Source: Liquidambar formosana
Lineage: Eukaryota > Streptophyta > Magnoliopsida > Saxifragales > Altingiaceae
Reading direction: 5' to 3'
DNA length: 64,000 nucleotides
NCBI GenBank assembly: GCA_039720395.1
Contig: CM077833.1
Coordinates: forward strand, 22,404,271-22,468,270
The notes beneath the pieces are model-generated. The model was not told where the DNA came from, ran no database searches, and was given only the letters and a program-made list of their open reading frames with translations. A program made the position numbers and the translations under genes. This document shows, piece after piece, positions 47,401 to 59,195 of the stretch (the stretch's first letter is position 1; the number at the start of each line of letters is the position of its first letter).

Positions 47401-47593
47401 TCACTATTTCATCATCATCATCATCACAATCATCCCTTGTTGCACTGCCAGCCACATGATAACCCCTTCAGCATGCACCTCAATCTCCTCTGCTAACACA
47501 TAGAACAAAAAAGAAAGGGGGAACTTTCAACCATAACGTAGGGAAAAAAAAAAAAAAAAGAAAAAATGAAGAGAAAAAGGGAACAAATTGAAT
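44464..47593. other. 3' UTR and intergenic spacer
   Basis: The first few hundred bases are probably DUF1644 3' UTR. The rest is AT-rich. A tandem duplication of about 57 bases lies at 45371-45480 and a CATCAT run at about 47411-47425. No gene recognised. Confidence 0.5.
45371..45480. repeat. Two-copy tandem repeat
   Basis: Units 45371-45427 and 45428-45480 share AAATGGGCC, AAGGGTTGTTCACTTATT/AAGGTCGTTCACTTATT and GCATTT-AATGCA. Confidence 0.8.
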
Positions 47594-48151
47594 TTAGTGT
47601 AGGATATGATTTACGCAGATGTAAGAATTGCTTCTCTTAGAGGCCTTTGTTTTCTTGCCATTGATCCTTTTGGGATCGCACGGTTGGTCTACTTCTGATC
47701 CTATTCGCTCGTATCTCCAACCCCTTTTCATCCCTTCGAACACGCCTCCGAATGAAAGCCTGAGCCTCGCCGGAGAAGTTGACCATCTCCATTTCTATAT
47801 AAAGACATTGTCGTCAATTTGGTAATAGCATGCATTTACGTACAGTGCATCTTACTATATATGCATGAAAATGGAGGAAGCTTAATTTACCTTTGGTTTG
47901 GCCCTTGAATTGTTTTTCGGCCATTGCAGCTGTTGGGAACTAGCGTCTCTCAGCTCGCGAGCGTAGGCCAGGAGCTGAGCGCGGCGGTCGTAGCCGCGTG
48001 TTCTTGCGGTTGGAGGCCTTTGGGCAAATGGGTGTGGCTTAATTCTCTTGAGCGGATCTTTTCTTTCATGAGAACGGATTATAGGCGATTCGACGTAAAC
48101 TGTGATGATGACTCCCTTCATGCCGGGCCTCCCTTTCGGATTCTTATTCAT
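47594..48151 (-). CDS. Small basic plant protein, function unknown
   Basis: Two exons on the minus strand, 47891-48151 and 47594-47794, are joined across a 96-base GT-AG intron. They give 153 residues in a clean frame. Exon 1 starts MNKNPKGRPGMKGVIITVYVE and contains SPIIRSHERKDPLKR, then ARTRGYDRRAQLLAYARELR, then QQLQWPK. Exon 2 starts KWRWSTSPARLRLSF and ends in a Lys/Arg-rich tail. There is no signal peptide, membrane segment or catalytic motif that I recognise. The GYDRRAQLLAYARELR block and the basic W-rich start of exon 2 look like conserved parts of a plant-specific family. The exon GC content stands out against the flanks, which supports a real gene. A TATA-like TATATAG lies about 140 bases upstream (complement of 48289-48298). 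The exon 2 acceptor is the least certain part. Confidence 0.6.
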
Positions 48152-48845
48152 GTTTTGCTCTTCTGCCTCTTGCTTTATCTAAGGATTCTCACAAGGAGTT
48201 GGTTGGAATGGAATAGTGCATTTGTTTTAGTGAAGATTTAGTGCCAAATAGAGAAATATCTCTCTTTCTATAGAAATATATTAATAGGACTATATACTAT
48301 TTCACCCGCATTCTCTATTCATCTATATGTGCCAACTTCTTTTTATTCTATACTGGATCTCACATGATTACTTTCACTTATACACTTTTGACACATAATG
48401 TGAGTGGTAAAGATGAGTGGCAAAAGATGAGTGAAATACCATTTTCCTATATAATATGGATAACATAACAGTCCATCATTGAACGAACACATAGACACCT
48501 AACACTTATTCCAATACATATATTTTATCAACAACGGACACACGACACATGTCCTGACATATGGTCCGTTATGCTCTAATTCTTCGTTTGAGTGTCTGCC
48601 ATTTTACAAAAGCATTTTCGTTGTATTGGTCTTTTAGTGATGTAGTGCAATCTTATAAAAACCTAAGCACACCAAAGCCCGGATCACCCAAGTAGAGAGG
48701 ATTTGAACTCATATATATATGCATTAGGAGTCGTACATCGCGCATTGGCCCAATATACTTTGTAATCTACTAATGCACGAGGTACAATCCTTAATATGGG
48801 TGTTGATATAATTTATATCAGCACGTGGTCACATGATCATCATCC

Positions 48846-48881
<36 letters not shown>

Positions 48882-51800
48882 AGAGAATCATATGTAACGC
48901 CACCACCTGCCTAAGCTTGATTTTCCAAGTCTAGGCTCCAAATCATTGATCAAATCGGTGGCACGCACACCTTTTAGTACATGCCAACTAAGCGCGCCTA
49001 TGCTTAAATTCAGGTCAAGAAAAAGGGTTATGCCAACAAATTTTGTATATGGTTGTCTGACTCAGTGGCAACTAATGGCCACTAGCGAGAAAATGAAATA
49101 GGTTGTTCAAAGTCTACCTAATGTGGAAAGGAAAACACAGTTTATTTAATTTGAATTATGTCATTAGAAGGCAACATACGCTGACAATACCCGTGGAAGA
49201 AAAAAGAATGTACGTGTAGTAGTTTATTTTATTTTATTTTTTCATCTCTTGCTTAAAAGATTGAGCTACTACGAAGAAGAACTCATTAGTTAGATTAATT
49301 AAGACTAGATTAGATCAAATCGTACCCTGAGCTCAGCCATTTTGCCGAATGAAGTTCACACCAACCTGCCAAGTTCAAGCTTGGTTTGTGTAGAAGCCAC
49401 TAATTTTTACCTTCATAAGGTGAGAGTTCAAATTCGAATCCCTAATTATATCCTTCTTAACATGTAGGCAGAAGCTTAAGCAACACTATTAATTTTCAGG
49501 ATGGATTGTCAATCAGCCCAAATAAGGCCTGAATGGTAGCCCTAACTTCAAGATTGCAGACCGACCTCAAGGACCTTAGCCCGAGCCCAAAAGATTAATG
49601 CTGTCAAGCCAATTGGGCCAATCTTTTATTTTTTTATTCCTCCCTTTTCTCCACATTAATTTGGGTCGAGGGTGAAGGGAAATTTTTCCTGAGGTCACAG
49701 TGGCTAGACCAAAACACACCTTTTAGAAATCCAAATCTACTTTAAAGTGCTAATCACAATTAGATAGTCGGACCATCGTCCTATGGTTGGCGCATGTCTT
49801 CTACGCTTTCATTTGACGCCCAAATGTAAACACCAATCACGGTGCGGTGCGATGACAGGTCGTGGCTATGATTAGCCCTCCTCATCTACTTTGACCACCA
49901 AAATTAAGCCATAACTTTATTAAGATCAGTCTAATCAAATCATTTCCCTCACAAGAAGCTAATAATGGAAAGAAAGCAGAAATTTGAGGAATTTCCTTTT
50001 GAATGGCACATGGTTCTACGTCGACCACCAACAAGGAAGGAAGAAAGAAATTATCTGACTTGTTTTTTTTTTTTTTTTGTACGAAGACCAAACAACCACC
50101 CATATCATGCATACGTATCACGGGGTCAATAGACTGGATACGTGTCACACCTGGCCAAGTTAATCAACAAAATCAAAACCATCTTTACCTTTTAGAAGTG
50201 GCTGGGTTACACCCTCTGCCATTGTCTCTGACCACATTCATAACCAACACCGATATTACCCATAGGAAAAAGGCCAAGTCAACGTAAAATATCTGTACGT
50301 TGGACACCTGTTGGAGCCCCTAGCTTCCACCTCCTTTTAAATACCAAAAGTATTTCTTCCTCTTTTTATTTTTATTTTTTTTTATTTGAGTGATGATTAA
50401 GATTTCAACTGGCTTAACTTTTATAAGAAGACACTATTGATCATTACTTTCGGGAAAAATTACACAAAATTCTCTTGAATTATAGGCTAAATTTGTAAAC
50501 TCCTTAATAACGACCCATTGATCGTTTTGTTAAATTTATATATATTTTCGTCAAAATTTTTTCAAAACTAAAATCTATTTTCTTCAAATTTTAAGAATAT
50601 ACCCATTGATTAAAACATGCTAAGTTTTTCGTATTAAAATGATTTAAATGCGTAAAATGCTGCTCAAATTAATAATCAATATGCCTTTGCTCAATAGGCG
50701 GAGAATAATAAAGTTTTACAATTTAATAATTCAAATGTTATTTATTCTATTCTATAATTGAGAAAGATTTTATAAAACCGTTCTATAATTTGTTCTGTAA
50801 TTAGAAAAGATTTCATTTAATTTACCCAAAACTTTAAAATAAAAATAGAATGAGATTGTTACCAGTAAAATTTCACTTTATTTTATAGTAATTTATTAGG
50901 TCACACTCTATATGATAAATCCGTGCATCACGCAGTGTCTTTGCTTTTGCATGAATGCAAAGAAAGACACGATTGCGATGATCCAACTCATGGGTACCAC
51001 ATTTGCAAGACTGCCTACATGTGCAGATGTGCTCAAGCTAGAGGTCACGGCCAAAAAAGTAAGGGTTGATGCCTGAACAAATTCTGACTTCTCTTGCTTT
51101 TTTACCAATCAACGTCTTCCTTTTATCCTTTGCCGTCCTCTTTTGGGGATGATCTACCAATCATCTTCATTTGTGTGCTGGTGCTTGCTAGCTGGTGGAA
51201 AACCCCTTCACTGCACTCATCAGTCATCACTGATTGAGAGAAAAATATCACTACTACCATGTGTCCATGTGGACAAAGGTGGTGAGAACACGAGGTTGGG
51301 AGCCCATTGGGTCAAAAATCTCCTCCCATTTTTATTCTATTTTTAAAATATGAAAAAATTGCTAAAGTTATTGGATAAAGTTTTTTCCTCTGACATCAGG
51401 TGGAAATAAACTAGTCATTTTTAATTTTCCTTTGACTCTAGTACACAATTTCAGGAGGGCTTTCCCAGAATGTCAATTTCCCAAGTGGGTTTTGTTTGTT
51501 TATTGGGAAAATTACCATGCTTCACCAAAATCAAACGATCCGGGCCTCCTGATTGGGACAAACCCAATAACATTATGATAGATATCAATGGATTCCTCAA
51601 TTGAGTTACACACAAGTGAGATGTAATTCAAAGATTTAAGATGCAGGTCGAGGAAAGGTAACAGTCACATGTTTTTAAATTGATAGTCAGTTTTTATCAT
51701 GTTGACAGTCAATTTGTAAAGAAGTTGGAAAGTTAGAAGTAGGAATAATATTTGCCTTGAATTTTATCCACAAAACCAATAGATAGGGCTAGAAGTATCT

Positions 51801-52490
51801 TCTCTGCTTGGAACAGTTTCTCTGTGACATACTGACATTACCTTTTCCCCCTTCATTATTGGCGATGACATTTTTGACCGGAATCAATCATACATTCACA
51901 CCACACATTGTTGAACAGCAAAGTAGTGTTCCAACCTCCAACTGCATGTGTTTCAGTAGAAGCAAAGCTTGTGATTAGTCTATGGACGTCATTCAACTTT
52001 GATCAACCTCTTTGACTTGTAGCATACATAAGTAAGTTTGAGAAGTGCTATGGTCAGGCACGGTTGCGGTCTGATTAATACTTGCATGACACGTATATTT
52101 AAGTTCCAAGTTGTATATCATGCACGCACTAATTATATTGTGATGGTTCGACGGTCACAATTGAAGGCGACAATTAAAACAGAAGAGCTCGCATGTCAAT
52201 TGTAATGACACCCTGGTTCCTTTATCATATAAGCTCTCTAGATCACATTGAATTCATTGTAATGATATAAATTCAATTAAAAATTTAATGAAACGAGTTT
52301 GTTATTGCGAGTCATTCAAAAAAAAAAAAACTCCAATTACAAAAGTTACCAAACCATACTACATTTACCATGAAATTTAAAAAATTTATAGGCTTTTTTA
52401 TCTGTTAATAGGATACGTGTTTTGAGATTCATATGATATGGGAGACGACTCCGTCAATGCATGCACGATGAGATACAACATACGTTTCCA
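48152..52490. other. Intergenic, no gene recognised
   Basis: AT-rich. It holds an AT then GT microsatellite (about 48848-48881), several T tracts and short frames without family resemblance. The first 150 bases are probably the promoter and leader of the minus-strand small-protein gene. GAGTTCAAATTCGAATCCC near 49425-49443 resembles a Pol III B box, but no SINE structure could be built around it. Confidence 0.5.
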
Positions 52491-52686
52491 GATTTGCTAC
52501 AGTAGCACTCTTTTTACCGCACCATGCAGTAACCGTTGAGGTTGCGACATGTGGCAAGTGGAGGCAATGGAGGGTTGTGGTCCAGAACACATAAGAGCTA
52601 GTCGTTTAAGCCTTAAGGGAAGTTTACACCATCTGGCTGTTTAAGGTGAGAAACACAGGCAAAAAATGGGAAAAAAAGAAGGAAGC

Positions 52687-52899
52687 CATGGCCAATAGTG
52701 TTCATGGCATAGAGAGGTTTTGATCGGTGACGGCAAAGGATTTCATCGATGATCGTCTCTACCACAGATCCATCGCCGATAGTCTTCATCGCCATGGCCA
52801 ACGGTGTTCATCGCATAGAGGGGTTTTGATCAGTGATGACAAAGGGTTTCATCGCCTGATTGTCTCTACACAGATCCATCGCCAGTGGTCTTCATCGCA
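52687..52899. repeat. 106-bp tandem duplication in the loop
   Basis: Units 52687-52792 and 52793-52899 share CATGGCCAA, GTGTTCAT, CATAGAG, GGTTTTGATC, TTTCATCG, GTCTCTAC, CAGATCCATCGCC and TCTTCATCGC. They form the centre of the inverted-repeat element. Confidence 0.85.
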
Positions 52900-53055
52900 T
52901 ATGTCTTGGAATTTGTTTGATCATAACCACGGCGGGTGTCATCGTGGCAACGAGGGTGCATCTATATCCGGGTTCAGATCTGGGTTCTAGATGGGTTCCC
53001 ATTTTTTGCCTGCATTTCTCACCTTAAACAGTCAGATGGTGTTGACTTTCCTTAA

Positions 53056-53466
53056 GGCTCTGTATAGGATTGAGAGAAATGGAGAGAAGAGAAGAGAAGA
53101 GAAAAGAAGAGAAGGGAAGAGAAGAGAAAGTAACTTTCTCTCCACCCTGTTTGGTTAGTCAGACCTCATTAATGAAGAGAAAATGAGAGAAATAGTCACA
53201 ATTACATTATTACCCTTTTTTTATATATTAAATAGAAGTTATGTAAGGATATATTTGTCATTTCATCACTAACTTATTACTTTTCTATCCATTTCTCTCC
53301 AAATCTCTCCAATTCGGAGAGAAATGTAAATGGGTCCATTTTCTCTCCATTTCTCCTCATTTCCTTTCTCTTCTCTCCTAAATTAACAATCCAAACAAGC
53401 GAAATGGGGAGAAAATCATTTTCTTTTCTCTTCTCTTCTCTCATTTCTCTCAATCCATACATAGCC
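53056..53466. mobile_element. PIF/Harbinger (Tourist-like) MITE, nested
   Basis: 411 bases starting GGCTCTGTATAGGATTGAGA. The complement of its end starts GGCTATGTATGGATTGAGA. Purine-rich inverted arms continue inward (GAGAGAAGAG tracts). TAA precedes it at 53053-53055 and follows at 53467-53469. The left arm of the surrounding inverted repeat keeps the uninterrupted version of this site with a single TAA, which confirms both the insertion point and the 3-base duplication. Confidence 0.85.
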
Positions 53467-53591
53467 TAAGGCTTAAATGACTAGCTTTTGTGTGTTTTGG
53501 ACCACAGCCCTTCATTGCCTCTACTTGCCACATGTCGCAAAGTCAACGGTTATTGCATGGTGTAGTAAAAAGAGTGCTACTACAGCAAATC

Positions 53592-55984
53592 CGAATCCCA
53601 ATCATACTAACTTTAGTCAAAGTGGAAAGGGGCACAAGTACAAGTGGAGGCGGCTAATCGGGGGGCTGAGAGGGCTTACGTGACATTGCCTTTTGGTGAA
53701 GCAATGGAGCCACCTCTCTCTATCTATGGGGTGCACAATCACAAACCCCGCCCCATGTTTTTTCCATTGGCCATTGAGGCTACGGTTCGCCACTTCACAG
53801 ACACAAATTTGTCCCTCATTTTGCCTACCCCTCTCCCCAGCTTGGACTCACTCGGCTCGTCCTCTACCATTTCGCCTTGGATCCTCATCGACACTAAATA
53901 GACCTCTGTATTTAATTAGCTTATTGGTTTAATAAGAAAAAGCTTATTGATGCCAATTGGGAATCTTGTTCCGATCTAATTAATTTCCTACAAATGAATA
54001 AAGCTACCATCGACTAGGGGATGCAAGTTTTAATAATTCCACCTATGACTCATATTTTGTGAAATCTATTATTAGGGTTAATTAGTTTCTTATCTAAGCC
54101 ATGTATTCCAAAAATCAAGTTGATCTGAAATCAGATTACATCTGATCCCAAAACATACATTTTTAATCAACAAATTTTTCACAAACCCTGCCCCATGTTT
54201 AGTATGCATGCTTTACATAAAAAGATAATCTAATGCAACATTGGGTTTCTCAAAATAAGAGTCGGATATGAATTTTTAAAATATATTCTTGTGGTTAGTG
54301 GAGAACAGCCATCAGACCAAATTTGTAGTAAAATTGAGATTACTTCGTTTCCTTCCTCGTTAGAGAAGGGCCTCCTAGAAAGCAAGCTTGTATAAAAATT
54401 GTGTCACCTGACCCTAATCCAGAGATTATTTTAATAGAAAAGGAGGTGTTGTTTTATGAAATTAGAAAGTTGTTTGATATTCGTGAGTGATATTCTGATT
54501 TTTGTCAATGATATGCGTGGCCTAAAGAACCACATTTAGGCTCTTCCCTTGGTTGATCGCCAAACCATGAGTACCAAAATGGTATTTCAACCTTGTTTAT
54601 ATTGTCTTTCCTAAGCAATAGGTTTATATGGGGTAGCAAGCAACATGGGTTGAAGGGGCGGATGAAGATCGGATCAGGTTCATTTCATCTGTGGTGATGA
54701 ATATAAGATGTGAAAATGCCTTAGGCCCATTTAATAAATAGCGTAGGTGGAGAATCCACATAATAATTCCATAAACACCTAGCGGGCAGCTACAGCGTAA
54801 GACTCTCTGTCAATCTAACCGGGAAGCTGCGGTTAACCCATTTAACCCTTTTTTTAATTAATCGGCTAAAGTATATATTTTAACGGGATAGGGTTTATAC
54901 ATTGATTATTATTTATTTATTTTTTCTTTCTCCTGTCAAACATGGGTATCCTTGAACTCTTCAACATAGTTATGGGAAAGTTGAATAGGTTTAATTACTA
55001 ATTATATATTAATTGTGTGATACTCCATAATTTGCTTATAATGAATGCATTTAACATATGAAATATATATACATATACATATATATATATAGTACCAATC
55101 TTAATGGATCCCTCATGTAAGTTGGGTAAAAAAATTTAATTTCAACTCTTTATTCTTGATCCAAGAGTCAAAATACAGTCCTCATTGTATTTTGATATGT
55201 ATTTTGACTATTGGATCAATACTAAAGGGTTGATTTTAATTATTTTTTAATTTTTATTTTTGGGGTGGTTAAATAAACAAAAACTTCATTAAAAAAGATA
55301 GTACAAAAGCAAAGAAACAAGGAACTAGTGAAAAAAAAAAAAAAAGGAAAAAAAAGAAAAATGAAAAGAAGATACTCCTGTTCTTAATTGACTGTCACTT
55401 TTAAAAAATCATGCATTTTTAAGAAAGTTTATTAAATGTTTTCACATCATCTTATGTGTTTCAATATTCTAATTTTATTTCCAAGTATACAAATATTAGA
55501 AATATATAAAGTACCCATGAGGAAAGGTATTTTAGAAAATTAAGTCAAAAGAATAATTGACTTTTTAAATTTAACTATAATTTTGGAACATCCCCTAAAA
55601 AATTAAAATAAAAATAAAAATAAAAATAAGAACGAAGGAGTAACAAATAAACAAAAACATTAGATCGGAAGGGCCGATATTATTTGCCAAAAAATTATGT
55701 AAGTGAAGGAAATAATTTAGGCTCCAATCGCGTCGGCACCGCCCAAAGACAAAATCATTGATCTTTTCAGGACAATATAGGAGCCCGTCTGCTGGTGTGA
55801 TTATTGGTATACTGTCATTCCAGAGGCTTAAATAATGACACCCTTCAAATTTAATCCTACAAAAGCAAAATTTCCCTGCATATGAAATAGGAAATTTCTC
55901 TATAGGGTAATATTTTGTGCCAATGTACCATATAAGAAAAGAAAAAAATTAAAATAAGAAGAAGAAAACTTTGTGAATACTTAA
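53592..55984. other. Intergenic, nothing recognised
   Basis: AT-rich with TA runs near 55066-55091 and A tracts near 55329-55360. A short frame with moderate GC at 53644-53901 has no recognisable family. Confidence 0.5.
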
Positions 55985-56211
55985 GGCCATGTTTGTTTGG
56001 TTGGAATAGATGGAATAAATCACACTTCAATTCATTCCAAACAACGTATTTGAATGAGGTAATTAAATGAGAATGGAATTAAGTAATAGTAGTGAATTAT
56101 AATGATATTATTTCATAATGTTTATTTCAATCTCATTCCATTCCAAACTATTTTGAGTATAGAATCAGATTCTATTTCTACCTATTCTATTCGAATCAAA
56201 CAAACATGGCC
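55985..56211. mobile_element. Tourist-like MITE
   Basis: 227 bases beginning GGCCATGTTTGTTTG and ending CAAACAAACATGGCC, perfect inverted ends with further imperfect pairing inward (GAATAGATGGAAT and its counterpart). TAA flanks it at 55982-55984 and 56212-56214, the PIF/Harbinger target duplication. The termini are undecayed, so it may be young. Confidence 0.92.
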
Positions 56212-56214
56212 TAA

Positions 56215-57335
56215 ATGTCTATGGGATCATGTCCTTAACCATGTGAGAAAAACAAGGGGAAAAGTTTATCACCAAATTGCTATTGTGCTATTTGCTTCGA
56301 AGTCCTATATCACAAGGGGAAAAGATCAAATTTCAAATGAAATTAGTCTTTAATTACAAATATTTGCATTTTCATTTGTCATACAAATGGTTCTTTAACA
56401 AGCCTTATATGTGCATTTTCACTTATCATTGTTTTTCCAAACCAAAACCCTTTTTTTCCATGGAATAATCTGTTGGGATAAATTCATGAAAAATCTTTCA
56501 ATTGTTGGAATGTTATTGGCAAATTAACAAAATAATAGAAGTAACCTTTCACCAAATAGAGTTGATATTGATCTATCTAGCAAAATAGTGAAATAATAGA
56601 ATTAATACGATCTACCTTGCATAAAATGGAATTAATCCTAATATGGTTAGGAGACGCAACAATGCCTTTTGAAGATAGTTAAAGCTAGGGTCTCACATGT
56701 GCAAAGAATTATGATAACTCTATTTTTAGGATTCAACTTAACTCGAACTCAGACTCTATTATTCTACAATCTTACACCAATAGAACCAAGTATTTTTAAC
56801 ATCTTTTCAAGATGTCTAATACAAACTCTAAGTAAAACTAAATATATACTTCGTAGTAGTGAAGTCAAAAACAAAACCTTCAAGTTGGTATTTTAAGTTT
56901 AGTTTTCTAATTATACTGAAAAACATCGACACTATCATCTTTATATAGGACGAAAAGTATTTTGTTTACTAAGCAGCTCAAGATAAATGGATAAAAAATC
57001 TTGACTGTAATTGGTATCAAAGATTTGATTCTATAAAATCTTGACCATAAATACAAACATTTCATTATATTTATTAAAAATTCAATCCTTTCCAAAAGGA
57101 TTTGATACTATCCGAATCTGTACTAGCAAAAATATCATATATATATATATATATATATATATTTAAAATTCAAAATAATAAATAATCTATTTTAAATCAT
57201 TTTCAACATAACCTTCCAAACATGTGTCTTAAAATTTTAATTTTATTTCTCATTGTTTTTCACATTATCGTTTTCACGGAAAACAAAACGAAAACAATTA
57301 AAAAAGATTAGGAAGTGGTTTAATTTGAATCCAAT
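56215..57335. other. Intergenic, nothing recognised
   Basis: AT-rich non-coding DNA with an AT dinucleotide run at about 57136-57163. No element or gene identified. Confidence 0.5.
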
Positions 57336-57340
57336 AGGAA

Positions 57341-58526
57341 AGTATTGAGGAAATAAATCAAGAGCATATGGAAAAGAATCAAGAGAGAGAGTATCAAGGA
57401 AAAAGATTGGGAAGAAATCATGGAGAAAAGTCAGAGAAGAATTTGATTTATTTCTTTCTTGTTTTATTCAATTATTATTTGTTTCCATATTAGTTATTAT
57501 TGTTCTCTATATAAACTAACTATTGGGTTGATTGTAATCAAATAATTATGAATGATATTAGTTTTTCTATATGTAAGTAGGCGATCCACCTTGTGAGTGA
57601 CTGGTTTCCTTTCATTTTTCATTCCGCCGGTGGATGGTGTTTCTTGCCATTCATTAGAACGCCGTCCGTGAGGCCTTCACTTATGATCTTTCTTTTCTTT
57701 CTTTTTTCCCCTCATTTCCTTTGAATTAGATTCATCTATTTTAGTGTCATTAATCCTCTTAAACCTTTTTATAATCACCCACAAAAATCTTGTGTTTTTT
57801 TATTTTTTTATTTTTTCGATTGATACTCCCAACATTTGTATTGAATCTGCCCACGATGCCCACCATCAATACCACTAGCAATGCTATTTTATAAATGTCA
57901 AGAAACTCTTTATTTTGGGAATTTCAATCCAAGGTTGCAAACTCAAAGGAGTATTGGCCTTGGATTTTGGCTCATGGTGACCTGACATTTGTTTCATGGA
58001 GCTTTCTCTCTTCTCATATTGTTAAAGTTTCAAAAGGTTGCAAGCGTATAGGAGCTTGCCCTAGACTTCGGCTTATGGCACCAGGACTTTGGTCTATAGA
58101 GCCTCTATTGGCTTTACAAAGCCTCACTGTTTCTTGTTATTATGGACCCATTGAGGTCACTTCTAGTTGCGGCTTATTAGATGAAATTACATCAATGGTG
58201 GTATAAGCTTTCATGATTCGAAATCAAACTCAAGAAGATTTTATTTAAAATCTTTATAAGTTTGAGGGGGAGTATTGAGTAAATAAATCAAGATAAGAAA
58301 TTATGGATGAAATCAAGAGCATATATAAAAGAATCAAGAGAGAGCCTATCAAGAAAAAAGATTGGAAGAAATCGTGGAAAAAAGTCAAAAAAGAATTTGA
58401 TTTATTTCTTTTCTTGTTTTATTCAATTATTATTTGTTTCCATATTAATTATTCTTGTTCTCTGTATAAACTGACTAATGGGTTGATTGTAATCAACCAA
58501 TTATGATTGATATTCAGTTTTTCTAT
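57341..58526 (+). mobile_element. Short two-LTR retroelement (TRIM-like)
   Basis: Direct repeats at 57341-57570 (230 bases) and 58271-58526 (256 bases) begin AGTATTGAG and end GTTTTTCTAT. They differ by a 26-base indel and scattered substitutions. The downstream repeat is preceded by the polypurine tract TTTGAGGGGG. AGGAA flanks the unit at 57336-57340 and 58527-58531, a 5-base duplication typical of LTR elements. The 700-base interior has one 103-codon frame (57895-58206) unlike gag or pol. The expected TG...CA ends and a tRNA-Met primer site are not visible. It is non-autonomous; the interior may be a deletion remnant or captured sequence. Confidence 0.7.
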
Positions 58527-58531
58527 AGGAA

Positions 58532-59019
58532 TGTATTGAGATTTCAAATCAGAATAAACATAAATTTGTAGGAAAACATATGGTTTTTAACCATTTCTTA
58601 TTGATCTCAAAACTTTAGTCACATATTGCAGGATATATATCTATATATGTTCACCTTTTCTAAGGTCCTGTTTGGATGTTCACTAAAATTCGAATAGTTA
58701 CACTGTGTTTTTACATATATAAATGTGTGAATAAATTCATCATTTTAAATGAGGCAGTATTTCACAAACGTGAACAGTGAACATCAAAATTTCCTTTTTT
58801 GGTACACAGTGAACATCTAATTTCATTTTTTTTTATTTCTTATTTATTAAATAGATAGTAAATTTAATACATGTATAAGTGTTGGAGATTTATCTTGTGG
58901 TCGCGTTCGGCTGTAGCCCAGAACGACGGCAACAAAAACCAACAACCACCACTCGGGACGCGGCTCCAATCTGCGCTGACTCTCCCAACTTCTAAGCCAT
59001 GGCTAGTTGGGCACCTCCG

Positions 59020-59058
<39 letters not shown>

Positions 59059-59150
59059 TTATCTTAATCCCGTGTGTGTGTATATATATATATGTGTGTG
59101 TGTGTGATGTCACTGTATAACGTAATCGTGAGATTGAGTGAGTTTTTTAT
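58532..59150. other. NIA upstream spacer with microsatellites
   Basis: AT-rich. GGTCCTGTTTGGATG after TAA at about 58662 resembles a Tourist end without a partner. A CT microsatellite (about 59026-59053), a TA run (about 59080-59092) and a TG run follow. Confidence 0.5.
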
Positions 59151-59195
59151 AATTTTACTTTACTTGATTTTTATTAGTCTCTGTATTTTCATTGT

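Larger units (their letters stand above)
52491..53591. mobile_element. Long inverted-repeat (foldback/MULE-like) element
   Basis: The left arm 52491-52672 is the diverged reverse complement of a right arm made of 52996-53055 plus 53470-53591. Shared blocks run in order: GATTTGCT, GTAGCACTCTTTTTAC, CACCATGCA, GCGACATGTGGCAAGT, GGTCCA, AAGCTAGTC-like, ACACCATCTG and AAAAAATGGGAA. The right arm is interrupted by a separate MITE (53056-53466). The central loop of about 320 bases has a 106-base tandem duplication. No transposase and no clean flanking duplication are visible, so the superfamily (Mutator-like or foldback) is open. Confidence 0.75.

Noticed and set aside
47924..48241. 105-codon + strand frame over the small-protein gene
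   Set aside because: The minus strand gives a spliced protein with conserved-looking blocks, a TATA-like box and good splice sites. The + frame is hydrophobic noise.
49420..49445. B-box-like GAGTTCAAATTCGAATCCC suggesting a tRNA gene or SINE
   Set aside because: No A box at the right spacing, no cloverleaf, no A tail and no flanking duplication.
58662..58800. Tourist-type end GGTCCTGTTTGGATG after TAA
   Set aside because: No complementary right end or matching TAA within a plausible distance.
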